A stretch of 64,000 bases of DNA from Candidatus Auribacter fodinae (lineage in GTDB: Bacteria; Auribacterota; Auribacteria; Auribacterales; Auribacteraceae): positions 1 through 64,000 of the forward strand of contig QZJZ01000071.1 of the NCBI GenBank assembly GCA_003599815.1, read 5' to 3'. The position numbers were made by a program, and so were the translations under genes. A model generated the notes under the pieces. That model was not told where the DNA came from. It did not search any database and was given only the letters and a program-made list of their open reading frames with translations. This document shows positions 7,448 to 15,195 of this stretch, in pieces. Position 1 is the stretch's first letter; each line of letters opens with the position of its first letter.

Positions 7448-7521
7448 TACGCCCGGCGGGAGTCGAACCCACGACACCCGGATTAGGAATCCGGTGCTCT
7501 ATCCTACTGAGCTACGGGCGC
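7448..7521 (-). tRNA. tRNA-Arg (anticodon CCT)
   Basis: Minus-strand 74-base cloverleaf. The acceptor stem pairs GCGCCCG with CGGGCGT. The anticodon stem CCGGA/TCCGG encloses TTCCTAA, giving CCT for the rare arginine codon AGG. The T-arm carries GGGTTCGACTCCC. CCA is not encoded. Confidence 0.93.
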
Positions 7522-7598
7522 ATTCAGTTGATAAATATTGCTCTTTTTACCAAAAACGGCACAGTTCCGCAAGATAAATCGGTTCTACGTACGATATA

Positions 7599-8609
7599 TC
7601 ACGTCAGCATGAAGAAATCAACGCTTTCCGTGTACCCCGCCTGAACCAGAAAATCCCGTATTTTCCGGCGCGCCCCATCCGCAGACACATAACATATCAC
7701 CGGATACCCCGAATAATCCCGTAACCCTTCAGGAGCAATCACCGGAATGCCGTCGCGGTGTGTGCCGATGATCTTGCGGTCTACATCAACATACGCGGCG
7801 AACTCAATACCGTACGGTTTAAGTAAAGATGAAAACTGCCTCGATTTCCGTTTTGCGCCCCATATCACAACTTTCCCTGAATTTTTCTTGATAAGCCCGG
7901 CAAGGTAATGCGCTTTGCACCGGTGAAAATTGATCAGCGAGTACCGGTCGTCTACTCTTGATAACCGATCCTGCCTGTCGCGCCAGTAATGGAGCACTTT
8001 CCGCACTTTGCCGAACCGAACGCCAGACCGCAACAGCCGGAGCCATAGGTCGTAATCCTCAGGCCAACCGTGATCCTGATACCCTCCGGCACAACGGATT
8101 GTATCTGTGCGTGTCATTACAGACGGGTGGGCGATAGGCGACTCTACAAACATCTCGCGCCGCATGTCCTCATGCGTGCACAGGCTGTTCAGCCACTGCA
8201 TGTATGCGGAGTAGCCTTCGCGTATGCCGGTTTCCGAGAATTTTTCTACAAGACAGCTCACCACGTCAATATCCGTATTTTTTTCCAGAAAGGCAACTTG
8301 TTCAGCGAGCCGCTCAGGGTGCATACGGTCGTCAGCGTCCATCCTGGCGATAAACGGGGCACGGGCGGTTTCAATACCGCTGTTGAGCGACGGTATAATG
8401 CCTTTATTCGTATCATTGCGGATAACCCGTACTCTGGCATCGGACTGGGCGAACCGGCTGACTATGGCAGGTGTACGGTCGGTCGATCCGTCATCAACAA
8501 TGATCAGTTCGAAATCGGACAAAGATTGAGCGAAAACAGAGGAAACCGCCTCAAAAAGAAAGCGCTCCCCGTTATACACAGGGAGCGCCACGGAAACTAT
8601 GGGGTTCAT
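7599..8609 (-). CDS. Family-2 glycosyltransferase with C-terminal Rossmann-like domain
   Basis: A 336-residue GT2 enzyme with a GT-A fold. N-terminal signatures are SVALPVYNGERFLFEAVSS, ELIIVDDGSTDRT near residues 34-46, and the metal-binding ARMDADDRM near 87-95; GWPEDYDLWLRL near 180 is the acceptor-loop ED motif. After residue 240 a second, Rossmann-like segment begins (KVVIWGAKRKSRQFSSLLK, then AAYVDVDRKIIG), as in sugar-modifying PglD-type N-terminal domains. This fusion suggests modification of a surface glycan, but donor and acceptor are unknown. The stop of the small lipoprotein gene at 8616 lies six bases upstream of its start, so it is transcribed with the CsgG/FlgT-like cluster. 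Confidence 0.85.
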   Translation of the reverse strand: MNPIVSVALPVYNGERFLFEAVSSVFAQSLSDFELIIVDDGSTDRTPAIVSRFAQSDARVRVIRNDTNKGIIPSLNSGIETARAPFIARMDADDRMHPERLAEQVAFLEKNTDIDVVSCLVEKFSETGIREGYSAYMQWLNSLCTHEDMRREMFVESPIAHPSVMTRTDTIRCAGGYQDHGWPEDYDLWLRLLRSGVRFGKVRKVLHYWRDRQDRLSRVDDRYSLINFHRCKAHYLAGLIKKNSGKVVIWGAKRKSRQFSSLLKPYGIEFAAYVDVDRKIIGTHRDGIPVIAPEGLRDYSGYPVICYVSADGARRKIRDFLVQAGYTESVDFFMLT

Positions 8610-8615
8610 TTGATT

Positions 8616-8816
8616 TTATCGTCCGTACGGGTTCCGTTCGGGCGTGCCTCCGGCATAGCCTTCAGCGGCTCCTTCCGGCACGGACTGAACCACACCCAGC
8701 GCGCCGCCGATAGGCTGTCCCAAATTGTGTGCGGCCTGATGCGGGTCAGCGGCGCATCCGGCAAGTACTGTTAAGAATCCTGTAAGAACAAGCACTGCAA
8801 GTATGCGAATAACCAT
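8616..8816 (-). CDS. Small lipoprotein
   Basis: A 66-residue lipoprotein. The hydrophobic signal ILAVLVLTGFLTV is followed by lipobox LAGC and a mature part AADPHQAAHNLGQPIG that is rich in glycine, alanine and proline. The ATG at 8814-8816 is chosen over the ATG at 8823-8825 because the ribosome-binding site AAGGAG directly abuts the upstream ATG and is at nine-base spacing from this one. Its mature sequence differs from the four sister lipoproteins upstream at 10965-11692. It lies between the CsgG-like gene and the GT2 gene. Confidence 0.75.
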   Translation of the reverse strand: MVIRILAVLVLTGFLTVLAGCAADPHQAAHNLGQPIGGALGVVQSVPEGAAEGYAGGTPERNPYGR

Positions 8817-8830
8817 GTAAGGCATCTCCT

Positions 8831-9742
8831 TTATTGTCCCCTTACGATATCTTTAGCCTGAAAACCTGACCCGGACACAGCCACGGCTTTCGAGAATTTT
8901 TCCTGAACGTTGACTACTTCAATCACACCGATTTGCGATGTGTCTGAACCGAGGAGCATACCTGTATCAGGATCAATGAAATCCTCGCCTTTGTGGAATA
9001 CGGTAAACTGGTCGCCGACCTGAATTCCGGTGTTGGTTCCGCTGTTAATGATAATCGTATCACCTTGAACAGTAACGACTTTTCCTTCCCACGGAATGGC
9101 TCTCATTTTCTGAGTGACATAATCAACAGCGTTATCAATGGCGATTTGTGTCGCTTTGCCGAGCGGAGTTTTGGAGAAACCTTCCTGTCCGAACCCGAAT
9201 CCACTGCCGGAAAAATCAAATCCGAGCCCGCCTGCTTCGGCGTTACCTTCAACGCGTTGAGAATCAAGCACTTCTCCGGTTGATGTGTCGATCAGGCGGA
9301 TAATAACCGCTACATGGGCGGTTTCGCGGTTCATGTTTACGTTGAATCCTCTGATGTTCATCCCTTGTCCGCCGCCTTTTTTGCTTTCGTCGAATTCAGT
9401 GATTGCTCCGCGGATAAGTATTTGAGCGGGAGGCATTTTTCCGATACTTGCGGTTGCTCCTGCTGTGGTAGTCCTGCCGCTCGCGGCGAAATCCTGTTCC
9501 TGCAGGACGGATTCCAGAGCCTGCCGTTCCAGCACGATAAAGTTGCCGGATTGGATCAGCGCGTCGGTCAGCATATCAGCCATACCGTCACCGATTTCCC
9601 ATGAGCTGGCGGCTCCGGCTTTATTTTCAAAACTCTCGACAGCGACTAATTTTTTCAAAGCCGTTGCGGCGTAAGCGGGATGAACTGCGGCAACCAGAAC
9701 GGCGCCGAGCGCGAGACACATCAATCGTTTTCCAAACTTCAT
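8831..9742 (-). CDS. CsgG-like protein with FlgT C-terminal-type domain
   Basis: A 303-residue exported protein. A signal peptide (GKRLMCLALGAVLVAAVHPAYA) is followed by a CsgG-type domain: LVAVESFENKAG, GMADMLTDALIQSGNFIVLE, LESVLQEQDF, AQILIRGAITEF and the strand RLIDTSTGEVLDSQRVEG. The C-terminal part (about residue 220 on, GKVVTVQGDTIIINSGTNTG and VGDQFTVFHKGE) resembles the SH3-like domain of flagellar protein FlgT. In curli systems CsgG forms an outer-membrane export pore, but CsgG there is a lipoprotein; this one has no lipobox cysteine. So it is more likely a periplasmic or outer-membrane assembly factor. The start at 9742 is chosen for its spacing from GGAAGGAG; the ATG at 9751 abuts that site. 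It follows the FlgT-like gene by 27 bp. Confidence 0.8.
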   Translation of the reverse strand: MKFGKRLMCLALGAVLVAAVHPAYAATALKKLVAVESFENKAGAASSWEIGDGMADMLTDALIQSGNFIVLERQALESVLQEQDFAASGRTTTAGATASIGKMPPAQILIRGAITEFDESKKGGGQGMNIRGFNVNMNRETAHVAVIIRLIDTSTGEVLDSQRVEGNAEAGGLGFDFSGSGFGFGQEGFSKTPLGKATQIAIDNAVDYVTQKMRAIPWEGKVVTVQGDTIIINSGTNTGIQVGDQFTVFHKGEDFIDPDTGMLLGSDTSQIGVIEVVNVQEKFSKAVAVSGSGFQAKDIVRGQ

Positions 9743-9769
9743 TTTAAACATCTCCTTCCGTGTGTATAT

Positions 9770-10978
9770 CTATTCAATATCAAATAACCGTATTTCAAGA
9801 CGGTTCGGCGTTTTGGCGGTGAGTTCCACGCCAACAGTAGTGAATTCTTCCAGCCGTTCGTCAAATGTTTTATGTACAGATCCTTCGACGTCAAGGTCAA
9901 TCAGCATAATTTCATCCTGAAAACTGCGTTCGTTTATCGACGCGACACCGCGTATCTGTTTCAGCTCGTTTTTAAACAGGCGGCGCCGCGCGCCGTTTAC
10001 ATTGGATATGACCAGTTGTATGGGAGCTGTATTATAAACGTCACTGCGCCACTGGTCAAGTATGCGGGGCACAAGTGTTTCGGCGAGTTGCACACCTGCC
10101 GCGCCCAGCGCCTGCCGTGCGGCTTCCATTTTGCCTGAACCCTGTCCTTCGCCGGGTTTGCGCCAGTCGCTTTGAGCGTTGGCAGTGGCGATAACCTGCC
10201 CTGTATCAGTATTAACAGCGCGAGCGTTGATCTGAGCCTGATAATAGAAGACCGGCGTGCCGTAGGGCATTGCGGAATCGACAAGGTCTGCGGACGCCTC
10301 GCCGATGATAACCACTTCAGCGCCAAACTGCCTGCCCAGAGCCGCGGCTTTATCGGGATCAGCGTAATTGAGTGCCGCGTCACGTTGTTTTATCATTTCG
10401 AGCTGTCCTTTGTCGATCATCGGGAAACCTTTGGAGAGCAGTTTCTGTTCCAGCGACGATTGGGCGACACCGCCCTGAACTTGTCCGCCCCAGACCGGAT
10501 CGGTCTGGTCGACCATTTCCCTGAAGATGATGATAACGCGGGGATTACCTTTTTCGTTTTTGATGATATTGAGGGCTTTTAAGTCTTTTTCCAGAGGCGC
10601 GAGAGCGACAGCGGCACGCACTCCGATACGATAAATCTGCCCGTCTCCGTTGTTGTCGGAGATAACGGAGTAGTCTGTTACGTATCCTTTTACCTGAGTA
10701 TACACTTCGTCGTTGAGGAGCTGAAAGTTTTGTGTCATGGATTCCGAGTCAACGAGGCTCCCCACACCTTGTTCAACAGCCCGCCGCAACGCGCGTTTTG
10801 TCGCTTCGTCGCGGGCACGGAGCAACGCTTCCTGCCCTTCGCCGACAACCGCGGCAATGCCTTCCGCCTCTATCTCTTTCGCGGGTATATCCTGCGCAAG
10901 GAGGGGATTAGGCATGCACAACGGGATGGCAATCAGGCATACGCATGCAAACAGCAATTTCAGTTTATTCAACGACAT
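9770..10978 (-). CDS. FlgT-like periplasmic protein
   Basis: A 402-residue exported protein starting with a signal peptide (LKLLFACVCLIAIPLCMPNPLLAQ). After it comes an LPP20/FlgT N-terminal-type domain: AEGIAAVVGEGQEALLRARD and EATKRALRRAVEQGVGSLVD, then YVTDYSVISDN. The middle (about 145-300) reads like FlgT: VIIIFREMVDQTDP, LEQKLLSKGFPMIDKGQ and GAEVVIIGEASAD. FlgT makes a ring around the flagellar basal body in Vibrio, but no flagellar gene is in the window, so the family name only describes the fold. The ATG at 10976-10978 is preferred over the TTG at 10990. Its start overlaps the end of the preceding lipoprotein gene by 14 bp, which implies translational coupling. Confidence 0.78.
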   Translation of the reverse strand: MSLNKLKLLFACVCLIAIPLCMPNPLLAQDIPAKEIEAEGIAAVVGEGQEALLRARDEATKRALRRAVEQGVGSLVDSESMTQNFQLLNDEVYTQVKGYVTDYSVISDNNGDGQIYRIGVRAAVALAPLEKDLKALNIIKNEKGNPRVIIIFREMVDQTDPVWGGQVQGGVAQSSLEQKLLSKGFPMIDKGQLEMIKQRDAALNYADPDKAAALGRQFGAEVVIIGEASADLVDSAMPYGTPVFYYQAQINARAVNTDTGQVIATANAQSDWRKPGEGQGSGKMEAARQALGAAGVQLAETLVPRILDQWRSDVYNTAPIQLVISNVNGARRRLFKNELKQIRGVASINERSFQDEIMLIDLDVEGSVHKTFDERLEEFTTVGVELTAKTPNRLEIRLFDIE

Positions 10979-11147
10979 AGTTTCTCTCAATTCTTTGTTC
11001 TGTACGTATAGGAACGTTTTTTTCGACTTTGTATGTTCCCGGCGGTAATCCGGTTGATCCGTCTTCGTGATAATAGGTATTGTAGGAGCATCCGGAAACG
11101 AAGGTTCCTAACGCCGCCAGAATTATCAGTACACAGAATGCCCGCAT
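10965..11147 (-). CDS. Small lipoprotein, sister family member D
   Basis: A 60-residue lipoprotein with signal MRAFCVLIILAALGTF, lipobox VSGC and mature start CSYNTYYHEDG. The mature part continues with a charged stretch KVEKNVPIRTEQRIERNYVVE. The ATG at 11147 is preceded by GGAGG at eight-base spacing. It shares the pattern Cys-(Ser/Thr)-Tyr-(Asn/Glu)-x-x-Tyr right after the lipidated cysteine with the three lipoproteins upstream, and the ending YVVE with the neighbour at 11194. It overlaps the FlgT-like gene start. Confidence 0.78.
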   Translation of the reverse strand: MRAFCVLIILAALGTFVSGCSYNTYYHEDGSTGLPPGTYKVEKNVPIRTEQRIERNYVVE

Positions 11148-11193
11148 GGTATAATCCTCCAAATATACTATTTAGACCGCGTCTTTCCGGCGG

Positions 11194-11343
11194 TTATTCA
11201 ACAACATAATGTTCGCGGACAACAACGCCTTCGCTCGCCGCTTCTTCTTTTCCGTAATAGTGTTTTTCGTATGTACAACCCATAAGAGCAACGATACATA
11301 CACCCATACAGCATACAACCAGTAACAGACGGTTTGTGTTCAT
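11194..11343 (-). CDS. Small lipoprotein, sister family member C
   Basis: A 49-residue lipoprotein: signal MNTNRLLLVVCCMGVCIVA, lipobox LMGC, mature start CTYEKHYYGKEEAAS and ending REHYVVE. The longer frame reaching 11424 has no ribosome-binding site and runs through the end of the neighbouring lipoprotein gene, so the ATG at 11341-11343, preceded by GAGGGT, is chosen. It shares the CTYxxHYY start and the YVVE end with its neighbours. Confidence 0.75.
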   Translation of the reverse strand: MNTNRLLLVVCCMGVCIVALMGCTYEKHYYGKEEAASEGVVVREHYVVE

Positions 11344-11386
11344 AATATACCCTCTTTTTTTAAAGACTGGTAAATGTTTCAAAAGT

Positions 11387-11512
11387 TCATTGTCCGCTTG
11401 CGCCGACAGCGGGAGGAGGAACATGATAATATTCGTTATATGTACAGCCGATGATTGTTGTCGCCAGTAACGCGCTGAGCGCGATCACCAACAGCAGAGT
11501 ACGCGATGCCAT
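11387..11512 (-). CDS. Small lipoprotein, sister family member B
   Basis: A 41-residue lipoprotein: signal MASRTLLLVIALSALLATT, lipobox IIGC, mature start CTYNEYYHVPPP and end GASGQ. The ATG at 11510-11512 follows AAGGAG at eight-base spacing. Its mature part is only 18 residues. It lies between two sister genes and is easily missed because of its length. Confidence 0.72.
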   Translation of the reverse strand: MASRTLLLVIALSALLATTIIGCTYNEYYHVPPPAVGASGQ

Positions 11513-11560
11513 TGTTTTTTCTCCTTGGTAGTTTATTTCGGTACCGCTACATTCAATAGA

Positions 11561-11692
11561 TTAATACCGTTCCTGAGTCCTGAACTCTTCCATACTGCCG
11601 GGGTAATAATGTTCATTGTACGTACAACCGGCAACATACATTACCGCAAGTCCAAGTGCACACAGAAGAATCAGCGTTCGAAACAGTTTCAT
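11561..11692 (-). CDS. Small lipoprotein, sister family member A
   Basis: A 43-residue lipoprotein: signal MKLFRTLILLCALGLAVMY, lipobox VAGC, mature start CTYNEHYYPGS, end RTQERY. The ATG at 11690-11692 follows AAGGAG at seven-base spacing. It is the first of four sister genes on the minus strand. A 107-bp AT-rich gap separates it from the LPP20 repeat gene upstream and could hold an extra promoter. Confidence 0.74.
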   Translation of the reverse strand: MKLFRTLILLCALGLAVMYVAGCTYNEHYYPGSMEEFRTQERY

Positions 11693-11799
11693 ACACGGCT
11701 CCTTGTTTCAGTGAAAAAGTTATATTTGTTACACATCGAACATGATTCATATAATAAAATTATTCGTGCAATAATAAAAGAATAAATTTCATACTTATT

Positions 11800-13143
11800 T
11801 TATCTGCGTTCCTGCCCGATGAGATACCATAATTCTTCAAGGTCAACCTCAACGGTCACTTCTACACTGCCGTCCTCATTGTAAACCGGCTCGCCGATTC
11901 TTCGCGCGCCGGAGAGAAATGCGGTTACTTCCGTGCTGACCCGGTCGTCCTGAGTGACATAATCGCGGATAGTTGTTTGTGAATCGATGTTGATTCCGTA
12001 TATCTGTTCCACCAGATTCCTGCGCGCGTCGATTTCAGCGGCTCGTTCCGCGTTGACGCGCGCGGCGGGGCCTTGTTCGCCGCGGTACGGCACACCCACG
12101 CCGGTTGCGATGATGGTCTGTCTCGCCCAGTCAGGGACATTGCTCGCCGGAGCCGGGGCAACAGGCTGAGCCTGAACAGGAGGTGTGAAGAAATCGGATT
12201 CGGCTACTGTTCCCGTCCCGGTCGCCTGAATCCGTTTTTTTTCTTTTACATCAATGGTTTTTTCAAAATCCACGGTACGGAAAATGTCACGTTTAAAGAA
12301 ATGCTCTTTTTGAACGAGATGCTGCTGCATGGTGGTCAGTTCCTTGACCACATCCTGAATGGTAACCTGCACATCCACTTCAACAATGCCTTCAGGGTGG
12401 TACCTGTACGGGCTGATCTGCTTGATCCCTTTGATAAACGTGTCAAGGTTGGTTCTGACAGTATCGCTTTCAGTGATGAAGTCACGTACATAGGTATCGC
12501 CGGTGATCTGAAGCCCTTCAACCCGTTCTGCAAGGTTACGCCGCGCGTCGGTCAGGGCGGCGCGTTCCGCTTTGAGCCGCCCTTGTGCGGTAACATTATC
12601 CCAGCCGGGCATGTTCGCGAAATCTGAATCCTTGTAAGAACCATATGTTCCCGAACCGTTGTCCGAGGATGCCTGAGGCGCGCCGGTGTTAGCAGTACCC
12701 GTAGCGATAAACTCTTTTTTCACGACATATTCTTTCATTGAGTTTGTTTCAAGCGGCGGCTGGTCGGGCCCGCGGTAATAGCTGATACGTGAAATCGCTT
12801 CCATTACCTGAGCGAGTGTAACCTGCACATCCACTTCAGCGGTGATAGATCCGTCCGTTTCTGTGGTAAACCGTGGTTCGCCGAGCACTTTGGCTCCCTG
12901 AATGAAATCGTCGAAATGCGTGCTGATCTGATCGTTTTCTGACACAAAGTCGCGCACATAGGTGTTGGCGTTGATCTGCAGGCCTTTGATCATCTCGCTA
13001 AGCTGACGGTAGGCGTCCACCTGAGCCGCCCTTTTGACTTTGAGTATCCGCTGAGCGTGTGTTTCCGCTGAGAGCCGGGGCGTCATTGTTCCCGAAAGTA
13101 TGCCGATGACGCTGATTACAGTAAGAATTTCAGATATTCTCAT
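11800..13143 (-). CDS. Exported protein with three LPP20-type domains
   Basis: A 447-residue exported protein with a signal peptide ending near LSAE (residue 26). The body holds three copies of an LPP20/FlgT-N-type domain at about 31-112, 187-264 and 362-437. Each copy has the series RAA-x-x-DA(Y/R)R(Q/N)L, then G(L/I)xI near an (V/I)RD(F/Y)(V/I) strand, then GEP or the equivalent, then an EVDVQVT strand. Copies two and three are preceded by ATGT or ATGVG lead-ins, and proline-rich linkers separate them. LPP20 proteins are outer-membrane-associated; in most species each carries one copy. The ATG is preceded by AAGGAG. It lies 17 bp after the single-domain LPP20 gene upstream. No cysteine lipobox is present, so it should be periplasmic. 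Confidence 0.8.
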   Translation of the reverse strand: MRISEILTVISVIGILSGTMTPRLSAETHAQRILKVKRAAQVDAYRQLSEMIKGLQINANTYVRDFVSENDQISTHFDDFIQGAKVLGEPRFTTETDGSITAEVDVQVTLAQVMEAISRISYYRGPDQPPLETNSMKEYVVKKEFIATGTANTGAPQASSDNGSGTYGSYKDSDFANMPGWDNVTAQGRLKAERAALTDARRNLAERVEGLQITGDTYVRDFITESDTVRTNLDTFIKGIKQISPYRYHPEGIVEVDVQVTIQDVVKELTTMQQHLVQKEHFFKRDIFRTVDFEKTIDVKEKKRIQATGTGTVAESDFFTPPVQAQPVAPAPASNVPDWARQTIIATGVGVPYRGEQGPAARVNAERAAEIDARRNLVEQIYGINIDSQTTIRDYVTQDDRVSTEVTAFLSGARRIGEPVYNEDGSVEVTVEVDLEELWYLIGQERR

Positions 13144-13160
13144 ACATTAATTCTCCTTGC

Positions 13161-13688
13161 TTATTTATTCCATGAGTGCCATTCTTTATAAGAAACAAAA
13201 TCAACATTATTCTGAATCCGTTCGTATTCCTCGGCGGAGATTTCCTGAATCCGTACGCCGTTCTTGATAAAATGGTCGTAAATACGGTCTGTCACATTAA
13301 AAAAGAGCACCATTTCCACAAATGCTGACTTTTCCGTTTCTGATGTATATTCATCGTACACCGCCGCGCCGCTGAGAAATCCATGTACGGCATATTCTCC
13401 ATCCTGTATACTGTTTTGCGATGCGGGCAGTTGCGTTACCAGTTGACGGTAGGCGTCAACCCGCGCCGCCCGTTTTGCCATCAGCCATGCCTGAGACCTT
13501 GAAAACCGCCTGTTCCCAGTTGCGTTGCCATAACCGGCAACGTGGAGTATCCCGTAGCGGTTGTTCATCAGGTCGGTATATATATTGAGTACCGGATCCA
13601 TGCGGGATGCGGATGATTGCGCGAGGCCGGGCACGGCAAACAGAGAAACTATCACGAATATCAGGCAGGTTCGGTATATAATATTCAT
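13161..13688 (-). CDS. LPP20-like exported protein
   Basis: A 175-residue exported protein. The signal peptide MNIIYRTCLIFVIVSLFAV ends near GLAQ; the ATG at 13686-13688 follows AAAGGGAC, and the longer frame to 13775 lacks a ribosome-binding site. One LPP20-type domain is seen: LHVAGYGNATGNRRF, then LMAKRAARVDAYRQLVTQLP, which is the same motif found three times in the next gene, and a VEMVLFFNV strand. It is the first gene of the minus-strand envelope cluster and is divergent from the radical SAM gene at 13825. Confidence 0.72.
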   Translation of the reverse strand: MNIIYRTCLIFVIVSLFAVPGLAQSSASRMDPVLNIYTDLMNNRYGILHVAGYGNATGNRRFSRSQAWLMAKRAARVDAYRQLVTQLPASQNSIQDGEYAVHGFLSGAAVYDEYTSETEKSAFVEMVLFFNVTDRIYDHFIKNGVRIQEISAEEYERIQNNVDFVSYKEWHSWNK

Positions 13689-13824
13689 GAATGTCCCTTT
13701 CTTCAAATTGAACAAAATTGCAATTATGATACCAAATTTATAAAGTACCACTTTTAATTTCTGAAACCAATGCATTTCTTGTTAAGACGTGCGAAATAAA
13801 AGGTGTATTCGTAAAGATAATGCC

Positions 13825-15195
13825 ATGTCGATGAATGAGAGTAAAAACAGTATCCTGCTGGTGCAGTCGCCGCGTATCTGGCCGAGGCTTCCGCCGCTTG
13901 GGATGGCGGCATTATACGGGTACCTGCGCGCAAACGGGATTGACGTGTCCGTGATGGATGTCAACCAGCGGCTTTATCAGGTTGTTGACGATTCTATCAA
14001 GCAATTGTGGGAACTGCCTGTCTATCCGGCATTTTCACGGGCGTTATGGGATTTTTTGAATCGTCATCACCCACAGAAAACCGAGTCGCTGATTGAAGAA
14101 ATAGCCGGACATCCTGCTCAGGTGATAGGATTTTCTGTCTGGCATAGTTCCCTGCATTTTTCGGTGTCTCTGGCGCAGGCTGTTAAACTTCGTGCACCGG
14201 AAAAACGGATCGTTGCCGGCGGCCCTGAAGTAACATTGCGGTATCGCGCGAACAAAGATATCACCAATATTTTTTCGTTTGCCGACCTGATTATCGTTGG
14301 CGAAGGCGAAAAAGCATTGTTAAATTATTTAACTAATGGAGCAGATGCGGTAAATAAAATTTGCGTTTCTGATCCGCCTGAAATCCGAACATTGCCGGCG
14401 CCGGATTTTTCAGGATTGAAATCGTATCCTTACCGGTACAGCAGTGCACTGCCGGTGTGGATGTCGAGAGGGTGTATACGAAGGTGCGCGTTTTGCGCGG
14501 AACATACATTGACAGATTCGTTTCGTATGAAGAATCCGCGTACAGTGGTCGATGAACTCCAACACTTTTATTTCCACGACGGCATCTCGCATTTCGTGTT
14601 TTATGATTCGCTGATAAATGGTGACTTACAGATTTTCGAGGAGTTTCTTGACCGGATGGTCCAATCCGCTTTGCCGATCAAGTGGGAAGGACAGGTGCTG
14701 ATTCGCCGTGACATGCCTTCCCGTCTTTTTGTAAAAATGAAACAGGCGGGATGTTACAACATGTTTATAGGGCTGGAAAGCGGTTCGAACAGGATATTAA
14801 AGCTCATGCGCAAAGGGTTTACCACAGAAGACGCAACCCGTTTTTTTCAGTATGCGTATAACGCAGGACTGCATTTTGAAGTGAGCATGATACTCGGTTT
14901 TCCCGGGGAACAGGAAGACGATTTCAGGACAACGATCCGTTTTTTTCAAGATAACGCGTTGATTATTCCCAAACTGGCACAGGCAAACCCGTATATTGAG
15001 CTCGAGGCATCGCCGATATTCAGGGAAAACGGTATCAGAGGAAGAATTCCGCCTTCTCAGGTTGTACGGCAATGGATAACCGAGCTTGTTGAAACGTGCA
15101 GGCAAAACAATATAGCCGTTACTCCTGCATATATCAATAACCTTACGTTATATGAAGCAGGTTTTGACGCTGTTTCCGGTAAGGTAGTTATGTGA
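13825..15195 (+). CDS. B12-binding-domain radical SAM protein
   Basis: A 456-residue enzyme of the cobalamin-dependent radical SAM class. The N-terminal half (about residues 10-170) is a B12-binding Rossmann domain: ILLVQSPRIWPRLPPLGMAA, IDVSVMDVNQR, VIGFSVWHSS, RIVAGGPEVTL and ADLIIVGEGEKALLNYL. The radical SAM core follows, with the iron-sulfur motif SRGCIRRCAFCAEH (CxxxCxxC) near residues 210-223 and GLESGSNRILKLMRKG further on. These enzymes do methyl transfers, cyclisations or other radical chemistry on lipids, cofactors or natural products. The substrate is unknown; its place beside a glycosyltransferase cluster suggests a surface molecule. GTG at 13789 and ATG at 13831 are alternative starts. 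Its end overlaps the converging glycosyltransferase gene by eight bases. Confidence 0.85.
   Translation: MSMNESKNSILLVQSPRIWPRLPPLGMAALYGYLRANGIDVSVMDVNQRLYQVVDDSIKQLWELPVYPAFSRALWDFLNRHHPQKTESLIEEIAGHPAQVIGFSVWHSSLHFSVSLAQAVKLRAPEKRIVAGGPEVTLRYRANKDITNIFSFADLIIVGEGEKALLNYLTNGADAVNKICVSDPPEIRTLPAPDFSGLKSYPYRYSSALPVWMSRGCIRRCAFCAEHTLTDSFRMKNPRTVVDELQHFYFHDGISHFVFYDSLINGDLQIFEEFLDRMVQSALPIKWEGQVLIRRDMPSRLFVKMKQAGCYNMFIGLESGSNRILKLMRKGFTTEDATRFFQYAYNAGLHFEVSMILGFPGEQEDDFRTTIRFFQDNALIIPKLAQANPYIELEASPIFRENGIRGRIPPSQVVRQWITELVETCRQNNIAVTPAYINNLTLYEAGFDAVSGKVVM

Noticed and set aside
8070-8774. Plus-strand 234-codon open frame
   Set aside because: It is the complementary shadow of the glycosyltransferase and lipoprotein genes, without domain signatures.
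9770-10978. Calling the FlgT-like gene part of a flagellar operon
   Set aside because: No other flagellar gene is present; only the fold is shared.
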